64,000 bases of DNA, taken from NCBI GenBank assembly GCA_048013815.1, contig CM106585.1:2976001-3040000 (forward strand), given 5' to 3'. The notes below the pieces were generated by a model, which worked only from the letters and a program-made list of their open reading frames with translations, did not search any database and was not told where the DNA came from. The position numbers were made by a program, and so were the translations under genes. Position 1 is the stretch's first letter; each line of letters opens with the position of its first letter. This stretch comes from Setoptus koraiensis (taxonomy: Eukaryota; Arthropoda). Below are positions 1 through 12,282 of the stretch, one piece after another.

Positions 1-3000
1 AGACAATTCACTGGTATGCCATTCCATTTAGTTTGAAACATAGGGCCGCCCGGATTCATCATGGCTAAAACTTTTCTAGGATCTATGTGACGATGCCTCT
101 GTGTAGGATTGACAAGACCAGCCTGAAATAGTGCGGCCGTTTTAGAGATTTGCTCCTGTTCACTTTTATCCATTTTATACTTGAAGACAAAAATGACTAT
201 TATAATCATCGACATGATGGCGATTACTCCAGTTACAACGCCCACTATTATCATATCTATTTCGGTCAACCAGTTACTAGGTATCCGCGCCATAGAGCTA
301 CCAGAGGCAACAAGCTTTGTTGTCGTTGATCTCTGTTGTATCGATTTACTTGAAGGAGAACGGGAGAACGAAGTCAAAATGAGGTGATCGTCTAGGAAAT
401 TCATATAAGTTTGCCCATTATCCTCACTCTTCAATAAAATATTTTCTTGTTCTTTTTGTTGTGTGGCACAAATGAGATCACTATAGCTGATATCCAGAAG
501 GCGTTTGTCGCGACTCTTGAAAGGAAAATGACATCTAAGATCTTTTGTTTGTAGAACAATCACATTGTTGAGCTTGTTTCGCTGATGTCCATAATATAGA
601 TTGGCATCAGCCGTGGCCAGTGAATGATGACGGCCAGCTAATTGCTCATTGTTGTCAATAATGTTGTAATCTTGTTGCTGGTGGGGATGCTGACGGTCGA
701 CAGGCAACAACAGATTATTATATCGGCTGTCGATTAATGTTATCGAATCGTTTAGCCAGTTCCAGAATGGTCGCATGTTGCAATCACAGTTGATCGGGTT
801 TTGGCCCAATTCAACAGAGGAAATCCTGAGCAAATCTTGATCCAGCTTATTTGATTGAATTGTTGTAATTAAATTGTGTTCTACATTTAAATCTATGATA
901 CTGCTCTTTGGTAGGTAGTGCGCCAATTGTCGAAGTGGTATCTGTGACAATGATGTGAACGTTATTGTCAACTTGAATCCATTAGTAGCCGTTAGTCCCT
1001 GGAATGCTCCTCCTTTAATTTCCATCAAACTCTGTCCAGTCAACGTCAGGCGATTCAATTTGGGTGATGCCAATCCCGATAAAACTAGCTGATTGTTTAA
1101 TTCTACTGCATTGTTTCTGGTAAAAGTGGAGGAATTATCATCATTAGATTTACCCGAAAGATTTGCGGGTATTTGTAGATCGTAAACTTCTAAATGAACA
1201 TCAGCTAATTGGTGTTTTATGGTGTGGATTTGACCCTCTACTTGCGATTGGTAACAGTCAGAGGCCAACAAAGATAGAGGTATCTTTTGTTGTAGCTGTC
1301 GCTTACGGCTGGCTAGACTTGCTGTCACTAGACTAGGATAATTGAACATACTGATGGATTTTAATTGTTTCAAATTAGACAAAAACCTGCAATCCAATTG
1401 TGCCAACATTAATAAATTGTTTAATTTGAGCGATTGAAGCTGTTGCAGGGGTGCAAAGTCGAGCTCGTCAATTTGACTCCAATGATTATCGCTGAGATAC
1501 AAATTCTCCATTGTTGTACCAATACTGGCCCATAGACTGTTGTATAAATGTAGCCTTGTTAATAGATTGTTGCTGAGGTCTAGTTCTCGCAATCGGTGTA
1601 TTTTATCAAAGGCTCTTGGTGCAATCCACTGCAAATTATTTGACGACAAATTGAGACTAATTAAATAGGGAGCCTCGATGGGAGTGGTGATAGAATAAAC
1701 GTCAATTGGTTCCTGAGGTTTACTGATACCCTTGCTTCTAGTGCTGTTTCGTAACTGTTTTGATTGTTGATTTGAAACTTGTTGCAGCCTGGACAAATAA
1801 GTTGCAAAGTTGCGTGTAGAGGCCAGATTCAAATAACGGACACTCTTTGATTCTCCAATAAGTAGATTGTTTGACTCCACATTAAAGGGATTGTGGGCCA
1901 CGTTCAATTGCTTGATATTGATCAGTATATTAGTGTTCGGTGGCAAACGTTGCATTCTGTTGTGGCTGATATCGACATTTTCCAATGATGAATAATGATT
2001 GTTCAATAATTGATGCGGAAACTCGGTCAGTTTATTATAACTTAAATCTAGGGACTCTAAACGGAGAGCAAATATTAAATGATAATTGGACTGAATCAAT
2101 TTTGTATAGAATCCAATTGGAAGGTCCTCGATGAAATTATGGCTCATGTTCAAATTCAATTGAGTGATGGACGACAGCTCGTTGAGAATAGTTTGCTTCA
2201 CTGATGTAATCTGATTGTAGGCCAGATTCAATGATCTCAAGCGAGATAGTGCCGGCCATTCGTTTGTTGGTATCGACTGGCTAGGATTTCCATCGATCAT
2301 CATGTGAGCGGTCATATTCTTCGAGCCAGCTTGGCCGGAGCGAGTTGCTCCATCTTCTAGAAAATCCTTCCTTATGATGTCTCTACCCACAGATTGAAGT
2401 TCATTGAAACTAAAATCTAATGATCTAATTAGACGAGCTTGTTTGAACTGAATATTATCCAATATTTGCAGACGATTGTGAGATACATCCAGTTCTTCCA
2501 ATTTAAACGAGACTTGTCTCACATTGGAGCTGAATAGATCATTTGGAATGAATGCCAAACGATTATGGGCTAAATTCAATTTTTTCAAATTGACATGCAA
2601 ACTGAATGAATGTGGGCGCAAATGACTTATGTGATTATGGCTGAGATCCAGTTCAATCAAATTAGATGTTGTCATGGGAGAATACTGAAAGTAGTCCTCC
2701 TTCCAAATAGTTAGCTTGTTGTTGTCCAATTTCAGTCTCTCTAGCTTGACTAAAAAACTGAAAGCCTCATTCTTGATACTTTCCAATTGATTGTGACTCA
2801 TATCAATGAATAGTAATGATGCCATCGATTCAAATGTCTTCCTTTGCAATTCACGCAATTTATTCCTACTAATGTGCAATTGTTTCAATTTGTCCACTTG
2901 ATTGTAACTGAATGAACCCAAATCAATTTTGTGCAAATGATTTGAATTTAAATTTAATATTTCTAATTTGTTTGCATACTTGAACCATTCTGAGTGAATT

Positions 3001-5873
3001 TTTGTGATGAAATTGTAACTCAAATCCAGCAATTTTAATGATTGCAGGAAATTGAGCTGATCAAATAGGACTGTAACATTGCTTAGTTGATTGTTGGCTA
3101 AATTTAGTTCGCTCAAAGAGTCCATCGGCTGCTGTAATAGTGCCGGCCAATTAGTGAGTCGATTAAATGATAGGTCTAGTATCCTTAGTGACTTTCGGCT
3201 ATTCTCAAATAAAACATTCAATGGTGCTATAGATTTCAATCTATTATTGTTCAACGACAACTCTACCAGACGAGAAAAGCGACGCAGAGATTCAACGGGT
3301 AGGGTCTTGATTAAATTGTGATTAATAGATAACTTTACGAGTGCCACCAAGCTACTCATTGATTGTTCCGTAAGCGTCTCAATAGAGTTAAAATCCAAGT
3401 TGAGCTCCTCTATGGTATTTTGGCTCAATGTATCATGCTGTTGTTGTATGATATTGGATGTCTGTGTTTCATTGTTGGTGCTGTTGCTCAGTAATGACGA
3501 CAACTCCGTCGGCGTATAAGGGGATTGTGTCTTGATAATTGGTACTGTTGTTAAACGATTGTCGCTTAAATCCAACAGTTTTAAATTTGAGCTCAATTCG
3601 GATAATTTTATAAGCAAGTTAGCTTTATTGTTATCACTGAGCTGACTATTGTGCGACATTTCACCATCCAGTTGATCCGTCTCCTCATCTAGATAATCAT
3701 TGTCTTGTCCAGTCGGTATCGACCTATTGGCTTGTATTGTCAAAAGGTTAGGACTAAGACGATTGACACCCAATTTGAGCACCTCCAAATGATTGAGGCC
3801 AGCAAAGGCACCCAATCTAAATGTTGACTGGTGCTTTATGCTGTTGTGATCGTCATCTATCTTGCCAGTGTTGTTGTTGTTGATGCTGTTTTGAAGTCGA
3901 ATTGTTGTTGCAGCTCTGTTTAGATGCAACAAATTGCCAGTCAAATCTAAATATCTCAAATTGTCTACCAGATTATACACCGAACTAACATAGCCTTCCT
4001 CTATATGACTAATGCGATTGTAGGCTAGATTGAGATGGCTCAATTGATGAAAATTCAGCAACACGTCACCGGGAAATTCATCTAATAGATTGTGTGACAA
4101 ATCAAGTGTAAATTGACTATTATTGTCGAGCTTCATGTTTGACAATGACTCAAATGATAATTTTGTCAATTTTCTAATGTTGTTGTTGGATAGTTTTAAT
4201 ACTTTTAATTGTTGCACTTGTTGCAGCATTTGAGTGTCTTTGATTGTAGATAATAGATTGTTGCTTAAATCAAGCAATCTCAGATTCATAGGTAATAAGC
4301 ATTGTTGTTGGTGTTGCTGATGATCCAACGTTATTAGTCTGTTGCCGCTTAAATCCAGATAGACGAGACTCTTGAGAGGAAACAACAGATCCAGTGGAAC
4401 AAACTGAAATAGATTATCACTAAGATCTAAATATTTCAATTTTTGCATTGTGTTCAGCAGTTTGTCCTCTATTAATCTGAGCTGATTGTTGGCCAAACTA
4501 AGCCACTCTAATTTTGTCAATCGCCTAAGTTCATCCGTGGACATAATACTGCTGGAACGGCTGTCACCTAATAGATTGTGGGCCAAATTCAATCGTTTTA
4601 GTTTGTCTTCTAAACCGTGAAAAGTGTCACTCATAAACGCTCTCAGTCTATTATGTGACAGGTCTATTTCTTCCAAATTGATTAGATTTAATGAGAATAA
4701 TTTTTGAGCTTGAATAGTCTGCAATGCTGAATATCGTTGACTGTATATTTTGATATTGTTGCCATGACTAAATTGCAGACGCCTACTACTAGCACCGTTA
4801 ATACCAGGACTATCACTGGTGCCATTAACTGACAATGATGATGATGACCCATTAGATTGCAATGATGAAGGCGACACGGGCGATTCGAGGAAACTAATTG
4901 AGTCTAATTGATTAGAATCGACCAGTTGTACATAGTCACAATTAAGATGCACACCGCCATCTGATAACGATCTGATTGCATCATCTAAATAATCGTCATG
5001 AAAATGATTTTTTGAGGCCAATGTCGCTTGCCGTCCTTTGCTTGTCTCACATAAACAGGGCAACAGTGGGTTAGGATTGAATAGTAAATGATCACAATTT
5101 AGATATTGGTTATCGTTGTTGTTTTTTGAGGCTGACTGATCTTGTTTATTGGGTTCAATAGGTTGTTGTGACGATGAGGGATCTTCGTTGCTGCTCTTGT
5201 GTTCGATAACAACGGGTGGAACTATTACTGTTGTTGGCACATTGTCAAACATTTGACCATCTATGACCATGGCCGTGGTATCACTCAGATTTTGTCTAAC
5301 ATTTTGCTGTTGCTTGAGTATTTGAGCTCGCATTTTCAACTCCAATTGTCTCTCTTGTTCTAGATCTAGATATTTTTTGCTCAACAAAGAAGCAACTTCC
5401 TCTAGACTGGCGCGCGTCGGCGTTAGTGTTGTTGCTGTAACATTCATGTCATCTTGCAATGACTTGGTGCTATTTAGTATTATGTCACTGTTATTAACAT
5501 CAGCAACATTAGGCTGTGTGAAATTGGAATCACAGCTAACAATTAGCGTGGATCTATGGATAACGTTGATAGGATTTAACAATGTCAACATTGTTGTTGC
5601 GATCATAATATACAGTGGTAACGTTCTGATTTTAAAGTTGTTGCTATTGGTATCATAATTCAGCATGATTTTTCTTCTGAATAAATGGCTCTTGTTGGCA
5701 TTGTTGCAATGAGCAAAGCGACCATAGCAAACTTCATTGATGGGCTTCATTGTGAATTTTGGTTGTTGCTGCTGCTGTTTCAATCTTGGGGGCTTTCTAG
5801 GTGGTTTCAACATGTCGTTGATGAAACACAAATTTTGTTTAAAATAATCTTGGTGTGATGGTGATACGAGCAT
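1..5873 (-). CDS. Chaoptin-like giant leucine-rich-repeat transmembrane protein (3' end off the window)
   Basis: One uninterrupted reading frame runs from ATG 5873 to the left edge, at least 1957 residues without an intron. An in-frame stop lies at 5886-5888. A hydrophobic signal-like stretch follows Met70 (ATG at 5666, residues about 80-100), so translation may start there instead. Residues about 150-350 are low-complexity linker. From about residue 400 to 1690 there are dozens of tandem repeats of the LxxLxLxxN type, such as LKYLDLSDNLF and LEELDVSHNRL. A cysteine-rich C-terminal LRR cap (NPINCDCN, about residue 1690) follows, then a single transmembrane helix at about 1870-1896 (positions 265-187) and a short cytoplasmic tail reaching the edge. 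This layout matches large extracellular LRR adhesion proteins such as chaoptin, which mediates homophilic cell adhesion in fly photoreceptors. The repeats dominate any similarity, so the exact orthologue is unsure; a Toll-type receptor is less likely because the repeat array is much longer. Confidence 0.85.
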   Translation of the reverse strand, partial: MLVSPSHQDYFKQNLCFINDMLKPPRKPPRLKQQQQQPKFTMKPINEVCYGRFAHCNNANKSHLFRRKIMLNYDTNSNNFKIRTLPLYIMIATTMLTLLNPINVIHRSTLIVSCDSNFTQPNVADVNNSDIILNSTKSLQDDMNVTATTLTPTRASLEEVASLLSKKYLDLEQERQLELKMRAQILKQQQNVRQNLSDTTAMVIDGQMFDNVPTTVIVPPVVIEHKSSNEDPSSSQQPIEPNKQDQSASKNNNDNQYLNCDHLLFNPNPLLPCLCETSKGRQATLASKNHFHDDYLDDAIRSLSDGGVHLNCDYVQLVDSNQLDSISFLESPVSPSSLQSNGSSSSLSVNGTSDSPGINGASSRRLQFSHGNNIKIYSQRYSALQTIQAQKLFSLNLINLEEIDLSHNRLRAFMSDTFHGLEDKLKRLNLAHNLLGDSRSSSIMSTDELRRLTKLEWLSLANNQLRLIEDKLLNTMQKLKYLDLSDNLFQFVPLDLLFPLKSLVYLDLSGNRLITLDHQQHQQQCLLPMNLRLLDLSNNLLSTIKDTQMLQQVQQLKVLKLSNNNIRKLTKLSFESLSNMKLDNNSQFTLDLSHNLLDEFPGDVLLNFHQLSHLNLAYNRISHIEEGYVSSVYNLVDNLRYLDLTGNLLHLNRAATTIRLQNSINNNNTGKIDDDHNSIKHQSTFRLGAFAGLNHLEVLKLGVNRLSPNLLTIQANRSIPTGQDNDYLDEETDQLDGEMSHNSQLSDNNKANLLIKLSELSSNLKLLDLSDNRLTTVPIIKTQSPYTPTELSSLLSNSTNNETQTSNIIQQQHDTLSQNTIEELNLDFNSIETLTEQSMSSLVALVKLSINHNLIKTLPVESLRRFSRLVELSLNNNRLKSIAPLNVLFENSRKSLRILDLSFNRLTNWPALLQQPMDSLSELNLANNQLSNVTVLFDQLNFLQSLKLLDLSYNFITKIHSEWFKYANKLEILNLNSNHLHKIDLGSFSYNQVDKLKQLHISRNKLRELQRKTFESMASLLFIDMSHNQLESIKNEAFSFLVKLERLKLDNNKLTIWKEDYFQYSPMTTSNLIELDLSHNHISHLRPHSFSLHVNLKKLNLAHNRLAFIPNDLFSSNVRQVSFKLEELDVSHNRLQILDNIQFKQARLIRSLDFSFNELQSVGRDIIRKDFLEDGATRSGQAGSKNMTAHMMIDGNPSQSIPTNEWPALSRLRSLNLAYNQITSVKQTILNELSSITQLNLNMSHNFIEDLPIGFYTKLIQSNYHLIFALRLESLDLSYNKLTEFPHQLLNNHYSSLENVDISHNRMQRLPPNTNILINIKQLNVAHNPFNVESNNLLIGESKSVRYLNLASTRNFATYLSRLQQVSNQQSKQLRNSTRSKGISKPQEPIDVYSITTPIEAPYLISLNLSSNNLQWIAPRAFDKIHRLRELDLSNNLLTRLHLYNSLWASIGTTMENLYLSDNHWSQIDELDFAPLQQLQSLKLNNLLMLAQLDCRFLSNLKQLKSISMFNYPSLVTASLASRKRQLQQKIPLSLLASDCYQSQVEGQIHTIKHQLADVHLEVYDLQIPANLSGKSNDDNSSTFTRNNAVELNNQLVLSGLASPKLNRLTLTGQSLMEIKGGAFQGLTATNGFKLTITFTSLSQIPLRQLAHYLPKSSIIDLNVEHNLITTIQSNKLDQDLLRISSVELGQNPINCDCNMRPFWNWLNDSITLIDSRYNNLLLPVDRQHPHQQQDYNIIDNNEQLAGRHHSLATADANLYYGHQRNKLNNVIVLQTKDLRCHFPFKSRDKRLLDISYSDLICATQQKEQENILLKSEDNGQTYMNFLDDHLILTSFSRSPSSKSIQQRSTTTKLVASGSSMARIPSNWLTEIDMIIVGVVTGVIAIMSMIIIVIFVFKYKMDKSEQEQISKTAALFQAGLVNPTQRHRHIDPRKVLAMMNPGGPMFQTKWNGIPVNC

Positions 5874-6462
5874 CGTTGACAAACGCTAACACAATTTATC
5901 GGTTGCGCCGCTGATTAATGGTGATGATCACATGTAAATGATTATTATTATTATTAATTATAATTAAATTGATTGTGGCAAGATAAACCAAAAAGTTGCT
6001 GGTACAACTCATACAACTGACTCGATTCACTCATAACTCATAACTGTTGCTGTGAACTCTAGCAGTGAGCAGGCTGGCTTTGAATATTTTAATTAGTTGG
6101 TCATTTGTTTGTTGGTAATGACACCAGTTGTCAGTGGACACACACAAACGCACACACGCCCCATAAACACTTTTAACTGATTATGTAACCGATGAAGATT
6201 GAATGTAAGCGATTTCTAAATCTGTTTGCAGTGTGCAATCGAGTTGCATACCTTCCTAATAGTGGTTGTCAAGAATAGTTATGTTACCATGTGATGTGAT
6301 TCGATTTAGTTTAGTTGGATTTAGTTAATTTAATTTAATAGTATGAGAATGAATAAAAGTTTGGCGAATAAGTTTGCCGAAACTGTTGTGACTCGAATAC
6401 GCCAAACGCATACACAGCTGAACAATCTAATAATCTTCTTTGCTTACACTTTGACTTTGCTA

Positions 6463-6490
6463 TGTGTGTGTGTGTGTGTGTGCGTGTGTG
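6463..6490. repeat. (TG)n microsatellite
   Basis: Nearly pure TG dinucleotide run of about 28 bp with one C interruption, in the spacer upstream of the LRR receptor gene. Confidence 0.9.
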
Positions 6491-7355
6491 CCAATGGTCG
6501 AGCCGAAGTGACTGCGAAAATTCGCTGGCAAGCTAGCTCGTTGCTGCCAGTTGACCGTTACCTTTCATGCTTGTTGCTTCGAATGATAGCGCTAGTTCAT
6601 TCTGGTTCATTTATCATTCTTGTCGCTTTGCTCGCAGTGGTACCAGTAGTGGCTGTCCGTTTGTTTGTCTCTCCCTCTCCCTATCTCTCTCTCTCTCCCT
6701 GCCCGAGTCTGTGTGTGTAGCTTGCCGGCCGGCCGGCCGGTCGACCGACTGACTGACTGGCTGGCTTGCTAGCTGATGCAAGCTGAACAAAACTGAACAA
6801 TCATCAAATAAAGAGTGTGTGGCGTAACTCGAAACTTGTGTCAGTTGGTCGGTGTCAGTTAGTCGGTGTTAGTGAGTAAAAGTAAAAGTTGACTCAAACT
6901 CGACGACTAAATGTTGACTTCTAAATCAATGATAATGAGTTTGCTGAACTTGTTGTTGTTGCTGATCGCGTCCCATCATCGTAGCTGGATGGCGCATAAG
7001 TCGTTGCTGTCGTTGCTGTTGTTGCTGTCGTTGCTGTTGTGGTCAATGTGCCACAAAACACACACACACACACACTGACACACAGAGGAGACTTATTGAA
7101 AGTTGAATCAATTAGATGAGTTAAAAAGTGAAAAAATAAACATAAATAATCAACGGTGACAAGCGACTCTGTTTCGTTATCGCTCACCTAGATTAACTTG
7201 ATTTAGCATGGCGATATCATGACGACGAGGACGACGATGATGGTCATCGTTTGTTCACCTTTGCTGTTTATTATCGCTGATTATTGTTGCTGCTGGTTGG
7301 TGTTGCTGTCAATTTGCTTATATCGGGTCATGACAACTAACTTGTTGGCGTGAGG

Positions 7356-7388
<33 letters not shown>
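7356..7388. repeat. (TC)n microsatellite
   Basis: TC dinucleotide run of about 33 bp with one G interruption. Similar short CT tracts occur at 6667-6700 and 11497-11520. Confidence 0.9.
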
Positions 7389-7863
7389 GTGTTGCAAGTT
7401 ATCAGTCAGTTCGCTTGGAGGCGAGTTTAAGTTGGTAAATTGGTTTAAATTATGACACCGTATGAGTTTTAGTGTGTGCAGTCAGTTTAACAAGCTAATT
7501 ATGTTGTATTCGTGGGACGAATTTGTGTGTGTGTGTGTTGCGCGGGAATAAACATACACTGACACTATGATACGACAACAGGTAATGCAACAACAAGCAC
7601 CTGTCGCATATATGAAATAATCTTCAATTTGCGCCCGTTGCCCAGACTGTAACTGTTGCTTATTGCTTATTGCCTCATCATCCATCACAATCATGAATCT
7701 GGCCTTCTCTCATTTAGGCATGTACACTCTTAGAAACTGCAACACACACACACCAATCCATAAATCATCATCATGATCATCTTATTACATCATCGTTCAA
7801 TAGTTGAGTAGTGGCAGCTTGAGTGAAAAAATGAAAAAGAAGAGGAACGAGAAGAAAAAGGTT

Positions 7864-7888
7864 ACACACACACACACACACACACACA
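7864..7888. repeat. (CA)n microsatellite
   Basis: CA dinucleotide run of about 25 bp. A similar CA tract lies at 7059-7074. Confidence 0.9.
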
Positions 7889-10800
7889 GGCAATATTGGC
7901 AAGCTACTTTTACATTGGTGATGATTAACATTGGCCACATACTAACAACCGCAAACTTATTGGCACCATACTTAGTGTTTAGATTGTTATGCATTTGCTC
8001 TTTTAATTTTCGTTTTAGCTCGCCTCTCTCACTGCATGGCTCACTGGCTGGCTGGCTGGCCAAGTGGCCAGTTCTGTCTGGCTAGTCATCGACTTTTGTG
8101 CGGATGTTAGCTCGGATTTATGCAAAACATCGCCATCACTATCGACGACACCGTCGACAACAACCCCAACAACAGCAACAACAGCAGCGGCAGCAACAAC
8201 AACGTCGACAACATCAACGACGCAAGTGAAACAACCATTATCGTTATCATTACCATCATCATTATGATCATCACCACCGGACAAAAAAAAAACAACAACG
8301 ACACTCGATGGGACTACTACTTCAAGACAGATCTCTATCTGTGTTGAAGTCTGGGAGACGGGCAGCCACAACCAGTTTGGTCTAACCATTTAGTTGTTTA
8401 AGCGTATCATCATTACTTCCTATTGATATTCATTGTTCTTTTTGGTGGCGCGCATCACAACCAATTGCCTGTCTATTAGTTGGCCAGTCGGAACTTTGTA
8501 AACTTGAACCCTTCGTCGGTGCATTGTGACCATTCAATGATACACTGACAACAAGTGTAATGATGATACTCTTGAGTCAAGAGTCTTGACGATGCTGTTT
8601 GTTTGTTTGTCTGTCTATTCCGTCGATTTGCTGCACAGTATGATGTTACCATCACCCGTATATGCAAAAAGTGGCCACTCAAAAACTCGCATGATCGGTC
8701 GAAATTAGTGTCGTCGAGTCAACCTATTGATTGCTCATGCAAGTCTCTGTATCGTTCGCATCTCTGTATATATGTGAATAAAGAATGTTTGCCATTAAGA
8801 GAGAGGAAGTATCTACTTGAGTGTTTCATTGTTTGTCAATTGCATTGCATTGATTCGGGCAGTGATGAGTTAGCATGCAGCAGTCTCTCTAAGGGCCTGA
8901 GGACAGGTAGTACTGAGTTAAGCTGTTATGTAGTAACATCATCACCGCTCTCATCTTTAGATAACATTCGGCATAAGGGGACGCTTATGAGATTGAAGCA
9001 CGCATAGTTCCAATAAAGGGCCTGCCCGTTTCTTGTACCAATAGGCTATAACTCAATTCTACAACTTTTTATCTCATCATGTGGTTACAATACAGATTGG
9101 TGGTCAGCCAAACTCGCTTGTTGAAACACTTACACTGGCATTATTATCATTTTTACAGTAGACTGGTCAGCAGTACTTTTATTATCACTTTGATCATTGC
9201 AAACTATACAGATAACATACAGTTACATAGTAAGATGGTCGCTTCCTTAATGGCGATCGATGATCAGTTATAAATATGATTACGTTTATTTATTTCTATA
9301 TATGTATTATTGATGGAGCTAATACTTGATTTGTGCAATACTCTGTAATGGTATCGTTGATGGTAGTGCAATTGATGATCATTTGCATAATGAAAATCAG
9401 TAAGTTGCGCTAGAACTGTATGTGTTACAAAATAACAACAACAATATTCAACTTTTCGCTAACGACTTGTTGCCACTGCCTGCCGGTCAATAGTGATAAT
9501 GGTGGCAAAGACATTTCATTTTCTTATTGTTGATTATCACTACAACGATCATCATCAACTCATAATTATCAAGTGGCCTTTAATTAACTACGACATGCCA
9601 ATACAAAACATAAACTCGCTCTCCGCCGCTTGCATTTGTCGATTTGCACAAATGTTACATTGTTACACAAGCGTTTATATAGTAATAAAATAAGCGATTC
9701 TCTTCTTGTCTTGTTGTCCGTTAACCACTCATCTCATTGTCAACTCATTACCAAACAGGCAAGACTGGTGCCGACTGACAATGCCAAATGGCTACCTTCA
9801 ACAATCATGATAATGATCTCCATCAGTTCTTTCAGTGAATTCACATACACCTGCTGCTGACCAATGACTAATTCTCTTATCTCTGTGGTCATCTTACAGT
9901 CTCCAGCTTCTCAAATTTCTCTTCTCTTCTTTTCTCTTCCTTTCTTTTCTTGTTTTTCTCATTTTTCTCGCATCCACCAATCTCACACAGCAATAACAAC
10001 CTTCTCTCATCTTGTTATAAACAAGCAAGCGAAAAACATTATTGGATAGACACGCATATCAAGTCCGACAGCAGCATCAGGTTGTGGTTGCCTTTACTAT
10101 TGTTGTGTGAGTAATAATAATAATAATAACCCGTCGCTGGCTAATGCCTCTGTCACAATCTGATGATGCTGTTTGTAGTTCTCTGTTATATTATTATTAT
10201 TGTTATTATTATTATTACGTAAGCACCGTCCACTTGGCTAGCGAGTCTTGTTGAGGTTGCTTAACTCAACTAGCTTAGTTAATGTTAATTCTGGTTTTAC
10301 TAAAGCAACTTCTATTACCAACCATCTTTGGTTTTACTTTTATCCCCCTAACAAACATTTCCTTTTATTCAGGAATATGCTATCCCTCTGTTTTATAACT
10401 CTCAAAACTCGGCCACTTCTGTACAATCACTTCTGTAAATGGCCATTGAATAATCGAACGACAGATACAATCAGTTTCTCTTTGAATTTCTCATACACTT
10501 TTTCTTGCATGTACTGCGATGTCTTTAATTTCAAATCATTAATTTTTGTTGTTTCTTTTTGTTTCTACACGAACACTAAGGTGCCGCCACAACTTAATTT
10601 CCAAATTGATCCACACTATTGAAGATTATTGTTTGACAATAGATATTCAATAATGGAGGAGAGATCTCGTTATCTTCATATTTTCACGAGATCAACAATC
10701 AATGATAGTGCCAGTTTCCTGTCAAACAAAAAACTCCCCAGATAAGTCAATTTTCTGACACTCTCCCTCTCAAATTCAGTTGTAACATTTGTTTGGTTGG

Positions 10801-12282
10801 ATTGGCTAGCTCAGTATTGCTAGTTATTTCCAATAAGACAATCTGCTTATTGGCGTGAATCGCTTGATTTCTCTTTGTCATGAGATCGCTCTTAGTAATC
10901 GGAATTGTTGCTCTTGTTCTCGCAAGAGCAACAATAATAATTGCACTGGCTAGGGGGCAAAAGAAGTGCAAAACCAATGAACCACAACAATACAAAGGGC
11001 ATCGATTAATAAGAACAATTATATTATGGTACACATATTGTGTCATCGTTATCCAAATTTAATTTCTAAACGTTTCAAGCGAATCCTCTGTGCTAGCTTT
11101 CAGTCTATCAAACAAAAATTCCAATCAATGTTAAGTCAGGTAAAAATATGAATGATGATTGGTATGCAGGGAGAGAAAACAGGTAGTAGAGTAACAACTA
11201 TCGTCATTTGTACCTCACTGTTGTATATGTAATGCCAAAACAACTGTGACCGGCTAAATCAAGTATTAGTGATTTACATAAAGTTGTCTTAATTTAAGCT
11301 TTAATAATAATAATAATTATATATATTGAATAAGTCGTGGTGCTTGTTTGCTCACATTGACAAACTTCCTTTACTGGCGCTTTAGTGTCTTGCTTGTTCT
11401 TACAGTTCGCATGCTTAGGTGTGTCATTTTTATTAGAACACAAACATGATAATAATAATGATTACATAAGCTCATTTCAACTAATCTTACCTAAGCTCTC
11501 TCTCTCTCTCTCTCTCCCTTCCTCTCTCTTCGTGTAGTCTTAGCTGGGCAAGCGTTGTTATCTGAATAGTCAATATTCGCACCTTTGTTGGTCACAAGAT
11601 TTGTTATATAAGCTGTATCACAACAATAGATTGAATTGGATTCTTTTCACTGAGATAATCAAATAAACTAATCTAAGATCCATAGTTGATATAGACATGC
11701 ATAGTCTCGTCTCTATTGGTAAACAACTATGAAGAAACATGTCCAAATAAAAGGCTAATTGATCGTCTTAATCGTACCTTTTTTAGTGCCACGAACTGTT
11801 TGTTTGCCAACAGTGATTATTTCTATAGTAATCATGATCAGATAATTATTCGAAGTGAGAAAATAGCCACAAAGTTTTACTTTAACCATAGAAAGCTGGC
11901 ACTAGCTATCTAACTGATTGTATATATATGGTTGGACATTTGGGCGGTTATGACCATAACCAGGAGCCTCGTTGTTATTGACGAGCCATTGAAGATAAGT
12001 TTCCATCTGTAAAAGTTCGCTCTGTCATGTGCATTTTTCTCATGACTGACATAGTATATTGTGAATGAGTCAGCAATATCAGACTGATGAAGACGATAAA
12101 GTGATCTCAATTATATCTGATTGAATAAAACAGATAAATCAAATGTATCAGCTAGATGCTCATGTTATCAGGTTCTGAACATATATTTTGATGGTTCTGC
12201 TAAAACGCAACGGTGCAATCGCCGATACAACACTCTTCCAAGCTAGATCATCAAGAACGAATTTGGATCCAAGAGAATATCG

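Larger units (their letters stand above)
5874..12282. other. Intergenic spacer, repeat-rich, no supported gene
   Basis: This 6.4-kb stretch lies between the 5' end of the LRR receptor gene (minus) and the LEPROT gene (plus). It holds many short CA/TG, CT and CAA/CAG-type tracts, which explain the short open frames on both strands. A donor-like AG/GTGAGC on the minus strand near 7180-7190 could belong to an untranslated first exon of the receptor gene, but nothing confirms it. I see no conserved coding segment or RNA gene. Confidence 0.5.

Noticed and set aside
10248-10622. 124-codon plus-strand ORF in the large spacer
   Set aside because: Phe/Leu/Asn/Ser-rich composition typical of random AT-rich DNA; no homology cue.
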